From Paludibacteraceae bacterium (lineage in GTDB: Bacteria; Bacteroidota; Bacteroidia; Bacteroidales; Paludibacteraceae): 61,436 nt of DNA. The notes beneath the pieces were generated by a model that did not search any database, had not been told where the DNA came from, and worked only from the letters and a program-made list of their open reading frames with translations. Shown here one piece after another: positions 9,127 through 18,126 of this stretch; positions within the stretch are counted from its first letter, which is position 1, and every line of letters begins with the position of its first letter. The position numbers and the translations under genes are program-made. The DNA lies in the NCBI GenBank assembly GCA_024399835.1, contig JAKSNK010000009.1, forward strand, positions 1 through 61,436, given 5' to 3'.

Positions 9127-11415
9127 TCATTGTAACATAATACCCGTCGCCGAATACAGATGTTCGCCATGGCGCAACAACAGATGACCAGCCGCATTGA
9201 CAAACTTACGGTTGCCGTCACGCATATAGACATCACTCAAGCCGGTATCATCGGGGTCGGTAATAAAAGTGAAGATATCCGACTCGGTTTCCCCCGACGG
9301 CGTAACCGAATACGAATACTCGGTATCAGGAAGCAAGCCATTAAGCGTATGGAAGAGGTATGTCTCCGTACGCGGATAGCCCGACAAGTGGACGCGCTCC
9401 TCCTTGGTGCCCCCCGTAGTGACACGGACACGCTTGACATAGAAACGCTGGTTACCACTTGTGGACTCAATCTTAATGGACGAATGGTCGGGCGCTCCCG
9501 GTTCGACATCAATCGTATAATCTTCGTCCGATGTAGAAAGAGGGAACGACGAAGACGAGCCATTGACGGTAACCTTCATAGAAGGATTATCCTTGCTATT
9601 GTACGCCTTAGCCGTAATGGTGATTTGTCCGCCCCGACTCAAGTCAACATCCGAATAGGAGATAGAGCCGCCTTTGCTGCCTGAGCCCAAACGGATATAC
9701 CCGTCATCTTTATTGTCGAAATACATCACTTTGGTGGCATCGGCACCGGCGACATCGTCGAAGACAACCACCTCGGGAATGTCGATTTGATTGACAAAGA
9801 ACACATCCACCATATACTCGTTAACACCGGCATCCACCCAATTGAGCGTAGCCGAAGACGAAGAGATACCGGTAACAGGAAGAAGTTCGAACACACACGA
9901 GCCCGAAAGCCGGATAGTAGGTTGCGTAAACTCCTTGCCCAAAGAATTGACAATCAGATTAGACTCCACAACACCAAGTGCCGAAGGTGCATAAGTAACA
10001 GTAAGGTCAGCACCTGCATTTGCCTGAGCAGCCGTGAGCGAAGCCGGTGCAACAGAGAAAGTTCCCTGTCCCGTTTTGGCTATGCCGATATAGAGATCTG
10101 AAGTGAGGTTGGTTGCCTTGACATGCACCACCTGAGTGACTACATCGTTGATACCCTCTGCCACAAACACATAGTCGGTTCCCGTAGCAGGAGTGACCAA
10201 TTCCGCCTTTGAATCCGCCGTAAGCGTAACCGTACGCTGAGCAGAGAGTTCGGGAGAAGAGATAGTGAGGGTAGCCGTATGATTGCCTGTAGCCGTAGGC
10301 GTATAAGTGATACGCAGCGTAGCCCCCACATTGGCAGAGGCAGCAGGGATAGAAGATGTATGCAGCGAGAAGAAAGCAGCATTCGTGCCAGAGACCTCCA
10401 ACGAAAGCGGCTGAGTAAGATTGACAGCCGACAGATACAAGTCCTGATAGACAGACTCACCCACCGAAGCAGAACCGACATGAAGAGTGGCTCCATTCTT
10501 AGGCGTAAGCAAAGTAGGCAAGTCGGTGGTGCAATTACATCCCGTACGGTCGGAAGACTCATAATTATCGTCGGAAGATGCCATCAAAGTAGCCAAAATC
10601 AACGATTCAGTTTTATACTGCCCCCAAATATACTCTGCCAAGCAAGGATAGTCGATAAAAGGATTACGGTTGCCCTGTCGCGCATAGATTGCCTCGTTAC
10701 GGCGAATCTCCTTGTCGGACACAGGGTCCTGCCTGTGCCACTTGAGCATCAATGCGACCGTATATGGCGTAAAGCCCGCCTTGCCATTAGACCAAGTGAA
10801 CATGGTAGAGCCCCCACCCGATTGGGTGAAGTTCTTATCCCGATAGCAAGTGACCATATAAAAATACGCACGCGCGAAGTCACCCTTGTACTGGTCGTCC
10901 ACCTCAAAGACTTTACCTATGCCGGTATAGCCGGGGAATGAGGAAGAACCCAGTTTGCACAACGACTGATTGGACAGGCGTGTACCGCCGGAGCATTCGC
11001 CCAGGGGGTAATTGCTACGCTGATTGTTGACATAGCCGTCGGTCGGCACGACATGGAAAGGGTCGCAGTACATAGGACTGCCCTTGGCATCTCCGAACCA
11101 CGAGGCAGGCACCGAGTGCTCACGATTGAAGCAATCACAGACCTTCTTGTACGTCCCGCACTTATCGCCCGGATTGGCAAAGTCACAAGTGGAATACATG
11201 TCCCATATATACCCTTGGGCAGTCAAGTCGGAGGTTTGATACATGACATACAGGTTGTCGTACCCCAACGAAGTGTGGGGGGCAATCTTGCTATGCAAGG
11301 CAGCACAAATAGCATCGCCCGTGAGACCGTCGATAGAACTATAATAGCCATCCGGAATAGCCGCTAAAGACGGCAACGCAACAAGAAGCGCCAAGGATGT
11401 AAGGAAGCGAGACAT
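9127..11415 (-). CDS. Secreted endonuclease I family nuclease with Ig-like C-terminus
   Basis: A signal peptide (residues 1-19, FLTSLALLVALPSLAA) is followed by an endonuclease I domain with the family motif REHSVPASWF; His 100 is the expected general base and several Cys pairs fit an extracytoplasmic enzyme. It should cleave DNA or RNA non-specifically outside the cell. After about residue 290 come Ig-like repeats, then a fibronectin-like part. The last 30 residues (HLLLRHGEHLY) resemble the short type IX sorting tails also seen on the two secreted proteins at 35-39 kb. At 762 residues it is much longer than a bare nuclease because of the C-terminal modules. Confidence 0.85.
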   Translation of the reverse strand: MSRFLTSLALLVALPSLAAIPDGYYSSIDGLTGDAICAALHSKIAPHTSLGYDNLYVMYQTSDLTAQGYIWDMYSTCDFANPGDKCGTYKKVCDCFNREHSVPASWFGDAKGSPMYCDPFHVVPTDGYVNNQRSNYPLGECSGGTRLSNQSLCKLGSSSFPGYTGIGKVFEVDDQYKGDFARAYFYMVTCYRDKNFTQSGGGSTMFTWSNGKAGFTPYTVALMLKWHRQDPVSDKEIRRNEAIYARQGNRNPFIDYPCLAEYIWGQYKTESLILATLMASSDDNYESSDRTGCNCTTDLPTLLTPKNGATLHVGSASVGESVYQDLYLSAVNLTQPLSLEVSGTNAAFFSLHTSSIPAASANVGATLRITYTPTATGNHTATLTISSPELSAQRTVTLTADSKAELVTPATGTDYVFVAEGINDVVTQVVHVKATNLTSDLYIGIAKTGQGTFSVAPASLTAAQANAGADLTVTYAPSALGVVESNLIVNSLGKEFTQPTIRLSGSCVFELLPVTGISSSSATLNWVDAGVNEYMVDVFFVNQIDIPEVVVFDDVAGADATKVMYFDNKDDGYIRLGSGSKGGSISYSDVDLSRGGQITITAKAYNSKDNPSMKVTVNGSSSSFPLSTSDEDYTIDVEPGAPDHSSIKIESTSGNQRFYVKRVRVTTGGTKEERVHLSGYPRTETYLFHTLNGLLPDTEYSYSVTPSGETESDIFTFITDPDDTGLSDVYMRDGNRKFVNAAGHLLLRHGEHLYSATGIMLQ

Positions 11416-11477
11416 GGTGATTGGTGATTGGTGATTGGTGATTGGTTATTGGTGATTGGTGATTTGTGATTGGTGAT
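11416..11477. repeat. Heptamer tandem repeat (gattggt type)
   Basis: About eight near-perfect copies of a 7-base unit (gattggt/gatttgt) fill the gap between the nuclease start and the GH28 stop. The same family makes up the 3' end of the flippase gene at 13.95-14.04 kb. Confidence 0.85.
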
Positions 11478-13037
11478 TTATTTGATAGAGGCATTTCTGA
11501 CAGAAGAAGCGATAGACCAAGGTTCGCCCTCGGCAACGACGAGGTTGACATTGTCCACCGTGAGACCATCGGTTTGGCGAATAATAGCGCCACGCGTGCC
11601 GGACATAGTAATATTGGACAGATTGACATCCTGAATAGGCATTTCGGGCAGACCATTGAAGAGCATAGCCGAGCGTACATCCTTAGCGACCACATCGCGA
11701 ATGAAGATATGGCGGAACGCCGGCGTAGTAATGTCTGCTGCAGGTGCCTCGGCATTCATGCGAGCAGCCAGTTCCTCCTCCGTTTCCTCGCCTGCACCCT
11801 TGCCACCATAGAAGAGGTCAAAGAGCAATGCCTCGTTGGGGATAGCCCACATATAGATGTCACGAATATAGATATTCTCCACCACTCCGCCACGACCGCG
11901 TGTCGATTTGAAGCGCAGTCCGACATCCGTTCCCAAGAAAGTACAATTCTGCACCTGTATATTGCGCACATCGCCTGACATCTCAGAACCCACTACAAAG
12001 CCACCATGACCATGGTAAACGGTACAATGGTTGACAAAGACATTTTCCGTAGGGATAGCACGACGGCGCCCGTCTTCGTCCTTGCCGGACTTCATGCAGA
12101 TAGCATCGTCGCCAACATCAAAGGAGCAGTCGCTAATCATCACATTACGGCACGACTCGACATCAACGCCGTCACCGTTTTGCGAGTACCACGGATTGCG
12201 AACGGTAAGATGATTGAGGATAACATTTTCGCACATGAGCGGATGCAAGTTCCATGCCGGCGAGTTCTCAAAGCAAACACCCTCGAGCAGGACATTCTTA
12301 CAGCCCACAAAATGTACCATAACAGGGCGCAGGAAAGCATGGATATATGCCCACATCGAATCGCTGTCCACTACAGGCACATTCTGATCCACACAGAGTG
12401 TAGCGCCGAACTTGGCACCCTCGTTAGGATACCACACATTGCCGTCGTCGGAGAGTACGCCACCACGCTGCAAGTGTTTCTTCCACTGTGACTCAGTAAC
12501 CTTGGAGCGTTTGAGCGGACGCCAATAGTCGCCATTGCCATTGAAAGTGCCATGTCCCGTAATGGCTATATTCTCGGCTTGGAACGCCGACAGAGGCGAT
12601 TGGCAACGATGCGTATTAACACCCTCAAACGAGGTTTCAAACTGCGGATAGAGGTTATAGTCCGGGCTGAAAAGCACTACGCAATCGTAGTCGGTATAGA
12701 GGCGTATATGGCTGCGGAGCGTGATTGGACCCGTAAGATAAACACCTTTAGGCAGAATAACCGTACCTCCACCCATTTCGGCAAGCGAATCAATAGCCCC
12801 CTGAATAGCCATCGTGGAAAGCGTCTGTCCCGTAGGGTCAGCGCCACAATCAAGAATAGAGAGGGTGCGAGAAGGGAAAGAAGGAATAGTAATGTCCGGC
12901 ATATCAAACTCGGCTGTACGAGTAAGCGCATCCATGTCGGATTGGCGTGTGAGTTGATACGAGTCCTTGCACGAAACGAAGAACAAAGTTACCATTGCCG
13001 TAAGGCACAAAGCGGGAATGTGAAATTTGTGAGTCAT
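11478..13037 (-). CDS. Glycoside hydrolase family 28 (polygalacturonase-like) lipoprotein
   Basis: The product has 519 residues and a lipobox-type Cys at position 23 (FFVSC). The right-handed beta-helix holds the GH28 signature residues: NGDG at 287-290, the catalytic pair Asp 310-Asp 311 in DVGDDAI, GHGG around His 344, and RFK at 375-377. It should hydrolyse galacturonan or rhamnogalacturonan, probably anchored at the cell surface or in the periplasm. No SusC/SusD pair or other pectin gene is in the window, so it is isolated from a classical polysaccharide locus. The final codons abut the gattggt heptamer array. Confidence 0.9.
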   Translation of the reverse strand: MTHKFHIPALCLTAMVTLFFVSCKDSYQLTRQSDMDALTRTAEFDMPDITIPSFPSRTLSILDCGADPTGQTLSTMAIQGAIDSLAEMGGGTVILPKGVYLTGPITLRSHIRLYTDYDCVVLFSPDYNLYPQFETSFEGVNTHRCQSPLSAFQAENIAITGHGTFNGNGDYWRPLKRSKVTESQWKKHLQRGGVLSDDGNVWYPNEGAKFGATLCVDQNVPVVDSDSMWAYIHAFLRPVMVHFVGCKNVLLEGVCFENSPAWNLHPLMCENVILNHLTVRNPWYSQNGDGVDVESCRNVMISDCSFDVGDDAICMKSGKDEDGRRRAIPTENVFVNHCTVYHGHGGFVVGSEMSGDVRNIQVQNCTFLGTDVGLRFKSTRGRGGVVENIYIRDIYMWAIPNEALLFDLFYGGKGAGEETEEELAARMNAEAPAADITTPAFRHIFIRDVVAKDVRSAMLFNGLPEMPIQDVNLSNITMSGTRGAIIRQTDGLTVDNVNLVVAEGEPWSIASSVRNASIK

Positions 13038-13059
13038 TGTTGTAATAGTTTTTATGAGT

Positions 13060-13113
13060 TAGTTTATAAGTTTATCAGTTTAGAGGACGGCAGCGGGGCT
13101 GCCTACAGTTTAG
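13060..13113. repeat. tttagag-type repeat with small stem
   Basis: Units of agtttagagg flank an imperfect inverted repeat (ggcagcggggctgcc). A close relative follows udk at 27.14-27.17 kb, and a third stretch lies inside truA. The segment separates truA from the GH28 gene. Confidence 0.6.
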
Positions 13114-13116
13114 AGG

Positions 13117-13938
13117 TTAGAGGTCGGTATAGGCGATATGAGTAAGATAGAGTCCGTCAGGCGGAGCAGACTGTCCGGCTGAGCAGCGATTGCGTGCATC
13201 AATGACGGACTGAAAGTCGTCAATCGACAGTTTATGCCGTCCCACATCAAACAGAGTACCGACAACGGCACGCACCATATTGCGCAAGAAACGGTCTGCC
13301 GTGATGGTGAAGTAGGAAATCGGGGAATCGGGGAATTGGTGAACCGGTGAATCGGGGAATTGGGGAAGCGGGGAATCGGTGAATCGGTGAACCGGTGAAT
13401 CGGGGGATGGGGGAAGCGGTTGCCAATATGCCTCAGTGACGGTGCAGAAAGTAGTTTTGACATCGGTATGCACCTTGCAGAACGAAGCAAAGTCGTGGCG
13501 ACCGACAAGCAGCGCAGCCGCCCTGTTCATGGCATCAAAGTCCAATCCGGGTGCGACATAAGTTCGCAAGTGCAGATTGAAAGGATCTTTGCACTGAGTA
13601 ATATGGTATTGGTAAGTTCGCGCTACAGCAGAGAACCGCGCATGCGCAGAGTCAGCAACAGGAAAGATATCATAGACAGCTATTGCAGAAGGCAATAAGC
13701 TGTTGAGTTTAGAGGAGAGGAGTTTAGAGTTTAGAGAAGAAGGATAATCAAAGTGGGCATACATCTCGAGGGCATGCACACCAGCATCGGTTCGTCCGGC
13801 AAAAGTGAGAGCAACAGGACAGCGCAAGATAGTAGAGAAAGCTTGCTCCAAGACCTGCTGCACAGTAGTGCCTTCCGGCTGCGACTGCGAGCCGTGGAAA
13901 GGAGTACCGTAATATGCGAAGCGGACGAAATAACGCAT
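13117..13938 (-). CDS. truA: tRNA pseudouridine synthase A, with two repeat inserts
   Basis: TruA converts U38-U40 in the anticodon arm of tRNAs to pseudouridine. The catalytic Asp 51 sits in the family motif AGRTDAGVH, and FCKVHTDVK and DRFLRNMVR are recognisable. Two stretches do not belong to the family: residues about 66-80 (SSLNSKLLSSKLNS), from a tttagag-type repeat, and residues about 174-208, built of DSPVHRFT-like octapeptides, from the gattcacc octamer repeat. The second lies just before the conserved DRFLRNMVR strand. Both keep frame, so the enzyme is probably functional with surface loops enlarged. Confidence 0.92.
   Translation of the reverse strand: MRYFVRFAYYGTPFHGSQSQPEGTTVQQVLEQAFSTILRCPVALTFAGRTDAGVHALEMYAHFDYPSSLNSKLLSSKLNSLLPSAIAVYDIFPVADSAHARFSAVARTYQYHITQCKDPFNLHLRTYVAPGLDFDAMNRAAALLVGRHDFASFCKVHTDVKTTFCTVTEAYWQPLPPSPDSPVHRFTDSPLPQFPDSPVHQFPDSPISYFTITADRFLRNMVRAVVGTLFDVGRHKLSIDDFQSVIDARNRCSAGQSAPPDGLYLTHIAYTDL
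13315..13419. repeat. In-frame gattcacc octamer array inside truA
   Basis: About thirteen degenerate 8-base units (ggtgaatc and variants on the plus strand). Three units encode eight residues, so the peptide repeats as DSPVHRFT-like blocks. Confidence 0.85.
13699..13743. repeat. In-frame tttagag repeat inside truA
   Basis: Units gagtttagag repeat with small spacers and encode a Ser/Leu/Asn/Lys-rich loop between conserved TruA segments. Confidence 0.6.
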
Positions 13939-13951
13939 GGGGGGTTATTTG

Positions 13952-15535
13952 TTATTTGTGATTTGTGATTTGTGATTTGTGATTTGTGATTGGTGATTGG
14001 TGATTGGTGATTTGTGATTTATGATTGGTTAGAGAGGTGATATATTGGTGAATTTCAGGGGAGAGGTTAAGGCGGTAAGCGAGGTAGAAAGTGGGGGCAA
14101 AGATGACCAGTGTGCGGAGAAGGGCATCCCAGACAACAGAGCCATCGGCAATGAAAGCAGACAGATAAGCAGTCCAAAGATAATTGAGTACAAAAGCCAC
14201 TGCCAACAGCAAGACAATCAACAACTGCCCACGCGAGAAGGGACGAATATGCAATGCACACGAAGCCACCACAATGACCAAGATATAATAAACCGTATCG
14301 GCAATGACCGTTGCCCATGCAGCACCCATCATTCCCCAATGCGGAATAAGGTAATTATTGAGAAGCAGTGCCGAAACAGTCAGCACTAACGAATTGAGCA
14401 AAGCAAACGCATACCAGCGCGAATACGACAACGCCGGCAAGAAAACATTAAACGAAGCAACCATGAGTTGCCCAACACCCAACAGCAACACCACATTGCG
14501 TGCAGAAGCATACAAAGCACCATTGGGCAAAATGACATAGATAAGGTCGATATTGATCCAAATGACCAGCAAGATAAGTCCTCCCACCAGCATAAGGTTG
14601 GCACTCGATTGGTGTATCAACCGAGCGATAGCAGAAGAATCGTCGTTCTTGACCGCTACGGACAACTCGGGCTGCACAATCGCCACGAGCGAGCGGTAAG
14701 GGATAGAGACCATAACCGCCATATAGGTGGCAATGGCAAAAATACCCGTATAACTCAGTCCCATTTGCGCCGTAATGAAGAACGACGAGAGCATAGGCGC
14801 CAAAACGGAAGTGACCGCCGAGACCAAGAGGAAAAGCGTATATAATAAATAGGAACGCACCAGCGGGCGTTGCGCGCGCAAGAAAGTCCAATCAGGAGTC
14901 AGCATAGCAGCCATAGATCCATGCGCCATGCACAACTTAGCTACATAGCCCATGTTAATCAAAGCAGCGACAGCATAGGTTGCACAGAACGACCAAATGA
15001 AACCGTCCATACTGAGCCAACGGAACGCATACAGCAGGTAAGCGATTAACAGCCCCAGCCGCACCACCACTTCACGCACGAAACGCGGCAGGACAATGTG
15101 CATAAGGACATTGGCATTGGTCTCAAAGACGGTCTGATAGAGCATAAAGAAGGCAATGGGCAAGACAAGGTAGTAATAATTGACGAACAGCGGAGACTTA
15201 TCGCCAAAGAACGCCGACAAAGGCGTATGGCATGCCACATAGACCAACGCAAAGAGTGCAAAACCCACCAAAGGCACCAGCAAAGTCCAAAAGAAGAAAC
15301 CGTGTGTTCCTTCGGAACTACTAAAATACGGGAAGAAACGGATGATAGAAGACGAAGTACCCAATTGCGCCAACCCGACGAAGAGCGTCGCTGCATCAAC
15401 CATAACTCGCGCCAACCCGACTTCCTCTGCAGTGAGGAAGCGAGTCAGCACGAAGAAAGTGGTGATGAAGCCCAATGCCACCCCTAAATAGGTGACAATG
15501 GTGCCTTGTATGGATTGTTTAGCAATTTGTCCCAT
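13952..15535 (-). CDS. Polysaccharide flippase (MATE/Wzx-like) with repeat-coded tail
   Basis: The 527-residue protein has about 12-14 hydrophobic segments and starts GQIAKQSIQGTIVTYLGVALGFITTFFVLTR-like, as in polysaccharide biosynthesis flippases of the MOP superfamily; it would move lipid-linked glycans across the inner membrane. The last 28 or so residues (SLTNHK and QITNHQSP units) are encoded by a gattggt/gatttgt heptamer array and are not part of the family. truA begins 14 bases downstream. A second, unrelated-looking flippase lies at 18.1 kb. Confidence 0.85.
   Translation of the reverse strand: MGQIAKQSIQGTIVTYLGVALGFITTFFVLTRFLTAEEVGLARVMVDAATLFVGLAQLGTSSSIIRFFPYFSSSEGTHGFFFWTLLVPLVGFALFALVYVACHTPLSAFFGDKSPLFVNYYYLVLPIAFFMLYQTVFETNANVLMHIVLPRFVREVVVRLGLLIAYLLYAFRWLSMDGFIWSFCATYAVAALINMGYVAKLCMAHGSMAAMLTPDWTFLRAQRPLVRSYLLYTLFLLVSAVTSVLAPMLSSFFITAQMGLSYTGIFAIATYMAVMVSIPYRSLVAIVQPELSVAVKNDDSSAIARLIHQSSANLMLVGGLILLVIWINIDLIYVILPNGALYASARNVVLLLGVGQLMVASFNVFLPALSYSRWYAFALLNSLVLTVSALLLNNYLIPHWGMMGAAWATVIADTVYYILVIVVASCALHIRPFSRGQLLIVLLLAVAFVLNYLWTAYLSAFIADGSVVWDALLRTLVIFAPTFYLAYRLNLSPEIHQYITSLTNHKSQITNHQSPITNHKSQITNHK
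13955..14038. repeat. Heptamer array at the 3' end of the flippase gene
   Basis: Twelve or so 7-base units (gatttgt, gattggt) overlap the flippase stop codon. Seven residues are coded per three units, giving ITNHQSP-like peptide repeats. Confidence 0.85.
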
Positions 15536-15540
15536 TATGA

Positions 15541-15575
15541 GAGAACTAGGATACTAGATAACTAGACAACTAGAT
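15541..15575. repeat. Short actag-type tandem repeat
   Basis: Four to five units of about 7-8 bases containing aactaga lie between the FKBP lipoprotein stop and the flippase start. Related units occur near 8.2 kb. Confidence 0.55.
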
Positions 15576-16838
15576 TTATTTCTCTATATCAAGGAGCTCT
15601 ACATCAAAGATGAGGGTAGAGAACGGAGGAATAGCACCGGTAGCGCGTGAACCGTAGCCGAGTTCCTGCGGGATATAGAAACGGAACTTGGAGCCAACAG
15701 GCATGAGCTGAAGACCTTCGGTCCAACCGGCAATAACCTGATCCAAACCAAAAGAGATAGGTTCGCCACGCTCAACAGAAGAATCGAAGACAGTACCGTC
15801 AATCAAAGTGCCGTGGTAATGAACGCGAACCTTGTCGGTAGCAGCAGGTTTAGCCCCCTTGCCCATCTTGATAACTTCGTATTGCAATCCGGAAGGCGTA
15901 ACAATGATACCGTCCTTGAGAGCGTTCTCAATAAGGAACTTCTCGTTAGCGACCTTATTCTCGCCATACTTGAGGTCATCTATGGTAGTTTGGATATAGT
16001 CGCCGGCAGAGTGCATATCAAAGATGGTTTCGTCGCGGTAAAGACCATTGATGAAGCCCTGCTTGATAAGGTCGAAATCGGTAGATAATTGCGGAACGCC
16101 TATCAAACCTTCTGCTTCCTGTTCGCGAATGGTTTGACCAATCTGTTCGCCCATACTGGCGAGTTGTGGATTGCGGTATTTGCACTTGAGTCCGCCATTG
16201 AGGGCGTCCACAAAGTCGTTGAAGATTTCTCCTGTAGTGTCGTTAAGCAGCACATACATGCGCATCTGTGAGCCGTTGAGAACACCAAAAGCGTAGTTGA
16301 GAGAGTCATTGACGGAAGACAGGTCGACAGTAGCCATTTTCTTGCCGCACTTTGCCTTAACGGCTTTGGGTGTTTTGGCAGCGCTATCCACCGGAACAGC
16401 AGAAGCGGCTTGGATGTAACTTTGGAAGTACTGGCGTGCTTCGTCTGCCTGCATCATGACAGTGTCACCCAACATACCATTGACGAGCGCCTGGAAGAAA
16501 ATCTTCTCATTCATACGCCAAGTGGGTTGCTCGACCAAACCTTTGGTCTCAAAAGATTTGATAGTAAAACCGAGATTACGAGCCATGCTCATGTTCTCGT
16601 CCAATTGCTCTGCCTTGCCGTCATAACCACGGCTGAGAGCATCAATAAACTCGCCAATCGTTTTGTCAGACGAATCGTTGGCCAAATAATAGTCACGAAT
16701 CTGAGCGCCATTGACTAAACCAAGTGCGAAATTGACAGAGTCATTCATCGAATTGAGTTCAACCTGCTGTACCTTGTAGGTATTTCCGCAGGACACCATT
16801 GCCAATGCAGCAAGGGCAAAAATACTAAGTTTTTTCAT
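15576..16838 (-). CDS. FKBP-type peptidyl-prolyl isomerase lipoprotein with duplicated N-domain
   Basis: The lipoprotein signal has the lipobox AMVSC (Cys 17). Two copies of the FKBP N-terminal dimerisation-type domain follow: NFALGLVNG near residue 36 and NYAFGVLNG near 180. A C-terminal FKBP catalytic domain spans about 300-420, with VHYHGTLIDGTVFDSS and GWTEGLQLMPVG. It should catalyse prolyl isomerisation and act as a periplasmic chaperone. The N-domain duplication is unusual relative to the common Mip/FkpA layout. It is followed upstream on the same strand by a second FKBP gene with a very similar catalytic domain. Confidence 0.9.
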   Translation of the reverse strand: MKKLSIFALAALAMVSCGNTYKVQQVELNSMNDSVNFALGLVNGAQIRDYYLANDSSDKTIGEFIDALSRGYDGKAEQLDENMSMARNLGFTIKSFETKGLVEQPTWRMNEKIFFQALVNGMLGDTVMMQADEARQYFQSYIQAASAVPVDSAAKTPKAVKAKCGKKMATVDLSSVNDSLNYAFGVLNGSQMRMYVLLNDTTGEIFNDFVDALNGGLKCKYRNPQLASMGEQIGQTIREQEAEGLIGVPQLSTDFDLIKQGFINGLYRDETIFDMHSAGDYIQTTIDDLKYGENKVANEKFLIENALKDGIIVTPSGLQYEVIKMGKGAKPAATDKVRVHYHGTLIDGTVFDSSVERGEPISFGLDQVIAGWTEGLQLMPVGSKFRFYIPQELGYGSRATGAIPPFSTLIFDVELLDIEK

Positions 16839-16933
16839 TTTGTTTTGTTATTAAAAGGTTTGTATAAGGGTATTGTAAAGTTCCCTGTATCTTATATCAA
16901 TGTTATGTTCATGTTATGTTTAGCACCCGGTAT

Positions 16934-17443
16934 TTACTCAATACCCAACAGTTCGACCGTAAAGATGAGTGCAGCGTATGGCGGGATAGAAGCGCCTGCC
17001 CCGTGTTCGCCGTACGCCAACTGGTAAGGGATATACAGTTTATACTTGGAGCCGACAGACATGAGTTGAAGTCCTTCGGTCCATCCCTTGATAACCTGAT
17101 TGAGTGCAAAAGAGATAGATTCGCCGCGTTGGTACGACGAGTCAAAGACCGTTCCGTCGATGAGTGTACCCTCGTAGTGTACTTTGACGGTGTCGGTAGC
17201 TTTGGGCTTTTGTCCCAGCGTTGATTCGATTACCTCGTATTGCAGTCCTGAAGGAGTAGTTTTGACTTCCGGGCGCTTTTTGTTTTCAGCGAGGAACTTT
17301 TCGCCGTCCGCTTTGGCTGTTTTAGCGGCATTGAGGACGAAGTCCACGCCTTTCTCAAATTCGGCATAATCGAGTTCAGCAATGCCGTATTGTTGCATGA
17401 CTTGTGCCACTTGGGCACCCAATTGATAACTTACATTTTCCAT
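16934..17443 (-). CDS. FKBP-type peptidyl-prolyl cis-trans isomerase
   Basis: A 169-residue protein with no signal peptide: a short N-terminal helical FKBP_N-like part is followed by a complete FKBP domain (VHYEGTLIDGTVFDSS, GWTEGLQLMSVG, LAYGEHGAGASIPP). It probably acts in the cytoplasm. Its catalytic domain is close in sequence to that of the lipoprotein FKBP encoded next on the same strand, which suggests a tandem duplication with loss or gain of the export module. Confidence 0.9.
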   Translation of the reverse strand: MENVSYQLGAQVAQVMQQYGIAELDYAEFEKGVDFVLNAAKTAKADGEKFLAENKKRPEVKTTPSGLQYEVIESTLGQKPKATDTVKVHYEGTLIDGTVFDSSYQRGESISFALNQVIKGWTEGLQLMSVGSKYKLYIPYQLAYGEHGAGASIPPYAALIFTVELLGIE

Positions 17444-17468
17444 TTATTTGATATATTTAACAATTAAA

Positions 17469-18086
17469 TTATTTGATTAGTTGATTCATACGAGCGAGGT
17501 ATTTGCCAATGATGTCAAATTCGATATTGACCACAGTACCTTCCTGAATGTATTGGAAATTGGTTACTTCGTGAGTATAAGGGATAATGCAGACAGAGAC
17601 ATACCCCTTGTCGCCAACCACATCGGGTTCGCAGGCAGTAAGGGAAACGCCATTGATAGTAACACTGCCTTTGTCCACACAGAAATACCCACGGCGAATC
17701 ATCTCGGGTGTACTATCGTAGCAGAAGCGGTAGTACCAACTGCCTTCCGTCTCATGCACATCAACACAAGTGGCACGGCAATCCACATGCCCCTGAACAA
17801 TATGTCCGTCCAAGAGTTTTTCCAGAGACATAGCCCTCTCCAGATTGACCCAATCGCCCACTTTCAGCAAGTCGAGGTTAGTAAGCCGCAAGGTCTCCTG
17901 CATAGCCGTTACGGTATATGTATCATCTTCGTTCCTCACGACCGTGAGACAGACACCGTTGTGGGCAATGGACTGGTCTATGCCCATCGTAGCCGGGTAA
18001 GGATTGCGCAAAGTGAAGTGCTTGTTGGTTTGGTCCTGTTCAATACGAACCACCTGAGCCATTGTTTCTACTATTCCAGAAAACAT
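17469..18086 (-). CDS. ribE: Riboflavin synthase alpha chain
   Basis: The 205-residue protein begins MFSGIVET, the hallmark of riboflavin synthase, and holds two tandem lumazine-binding beta-barrels (first near 1-90, second near 95-190, starting GHIVQGHVD). It dismutates two 6,7-dimethyl-8-ribityllumazine molecules to riboflavin. Gene order (FKBP downstream, flippase upstream) gives no riboflavin operon, and no RFN riboswitch was seen upstream. Confidence 0.93.
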   Translation of the reverse strand: MFSGIVETMAQVVRIEQDQTNKHFTLRNPYPATMGIDQSIAHNGVCLTVVRNEDDTYTVTAMQETLRLTNLDLLKVGDWVNLERAMSLEKLLDGHIVQGHVDCRATCVDVHETEGSWYYRFCYDSTPEMIRRGYFCVDKGSVTINGVSLTACEPDVVGDKGYVSVCIIPYTHEVTNFQYIQEGTVVNIEFDIIGKYLARMNQLIK

Positions 18087-18126
18087 GATAGTTGATAGTT
18101 GATAGTTGATAGTTGATAATTGATAG
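18087..18126. repeat. gatagtt heptamer array
   Basis: Five to six near-perfect copies of the 7-base unit gatagtt fill the gap between ribE and the flippase. The same family is found in frame in the WbqC-like gene at 23.7 kb. Confidence 0.85.
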
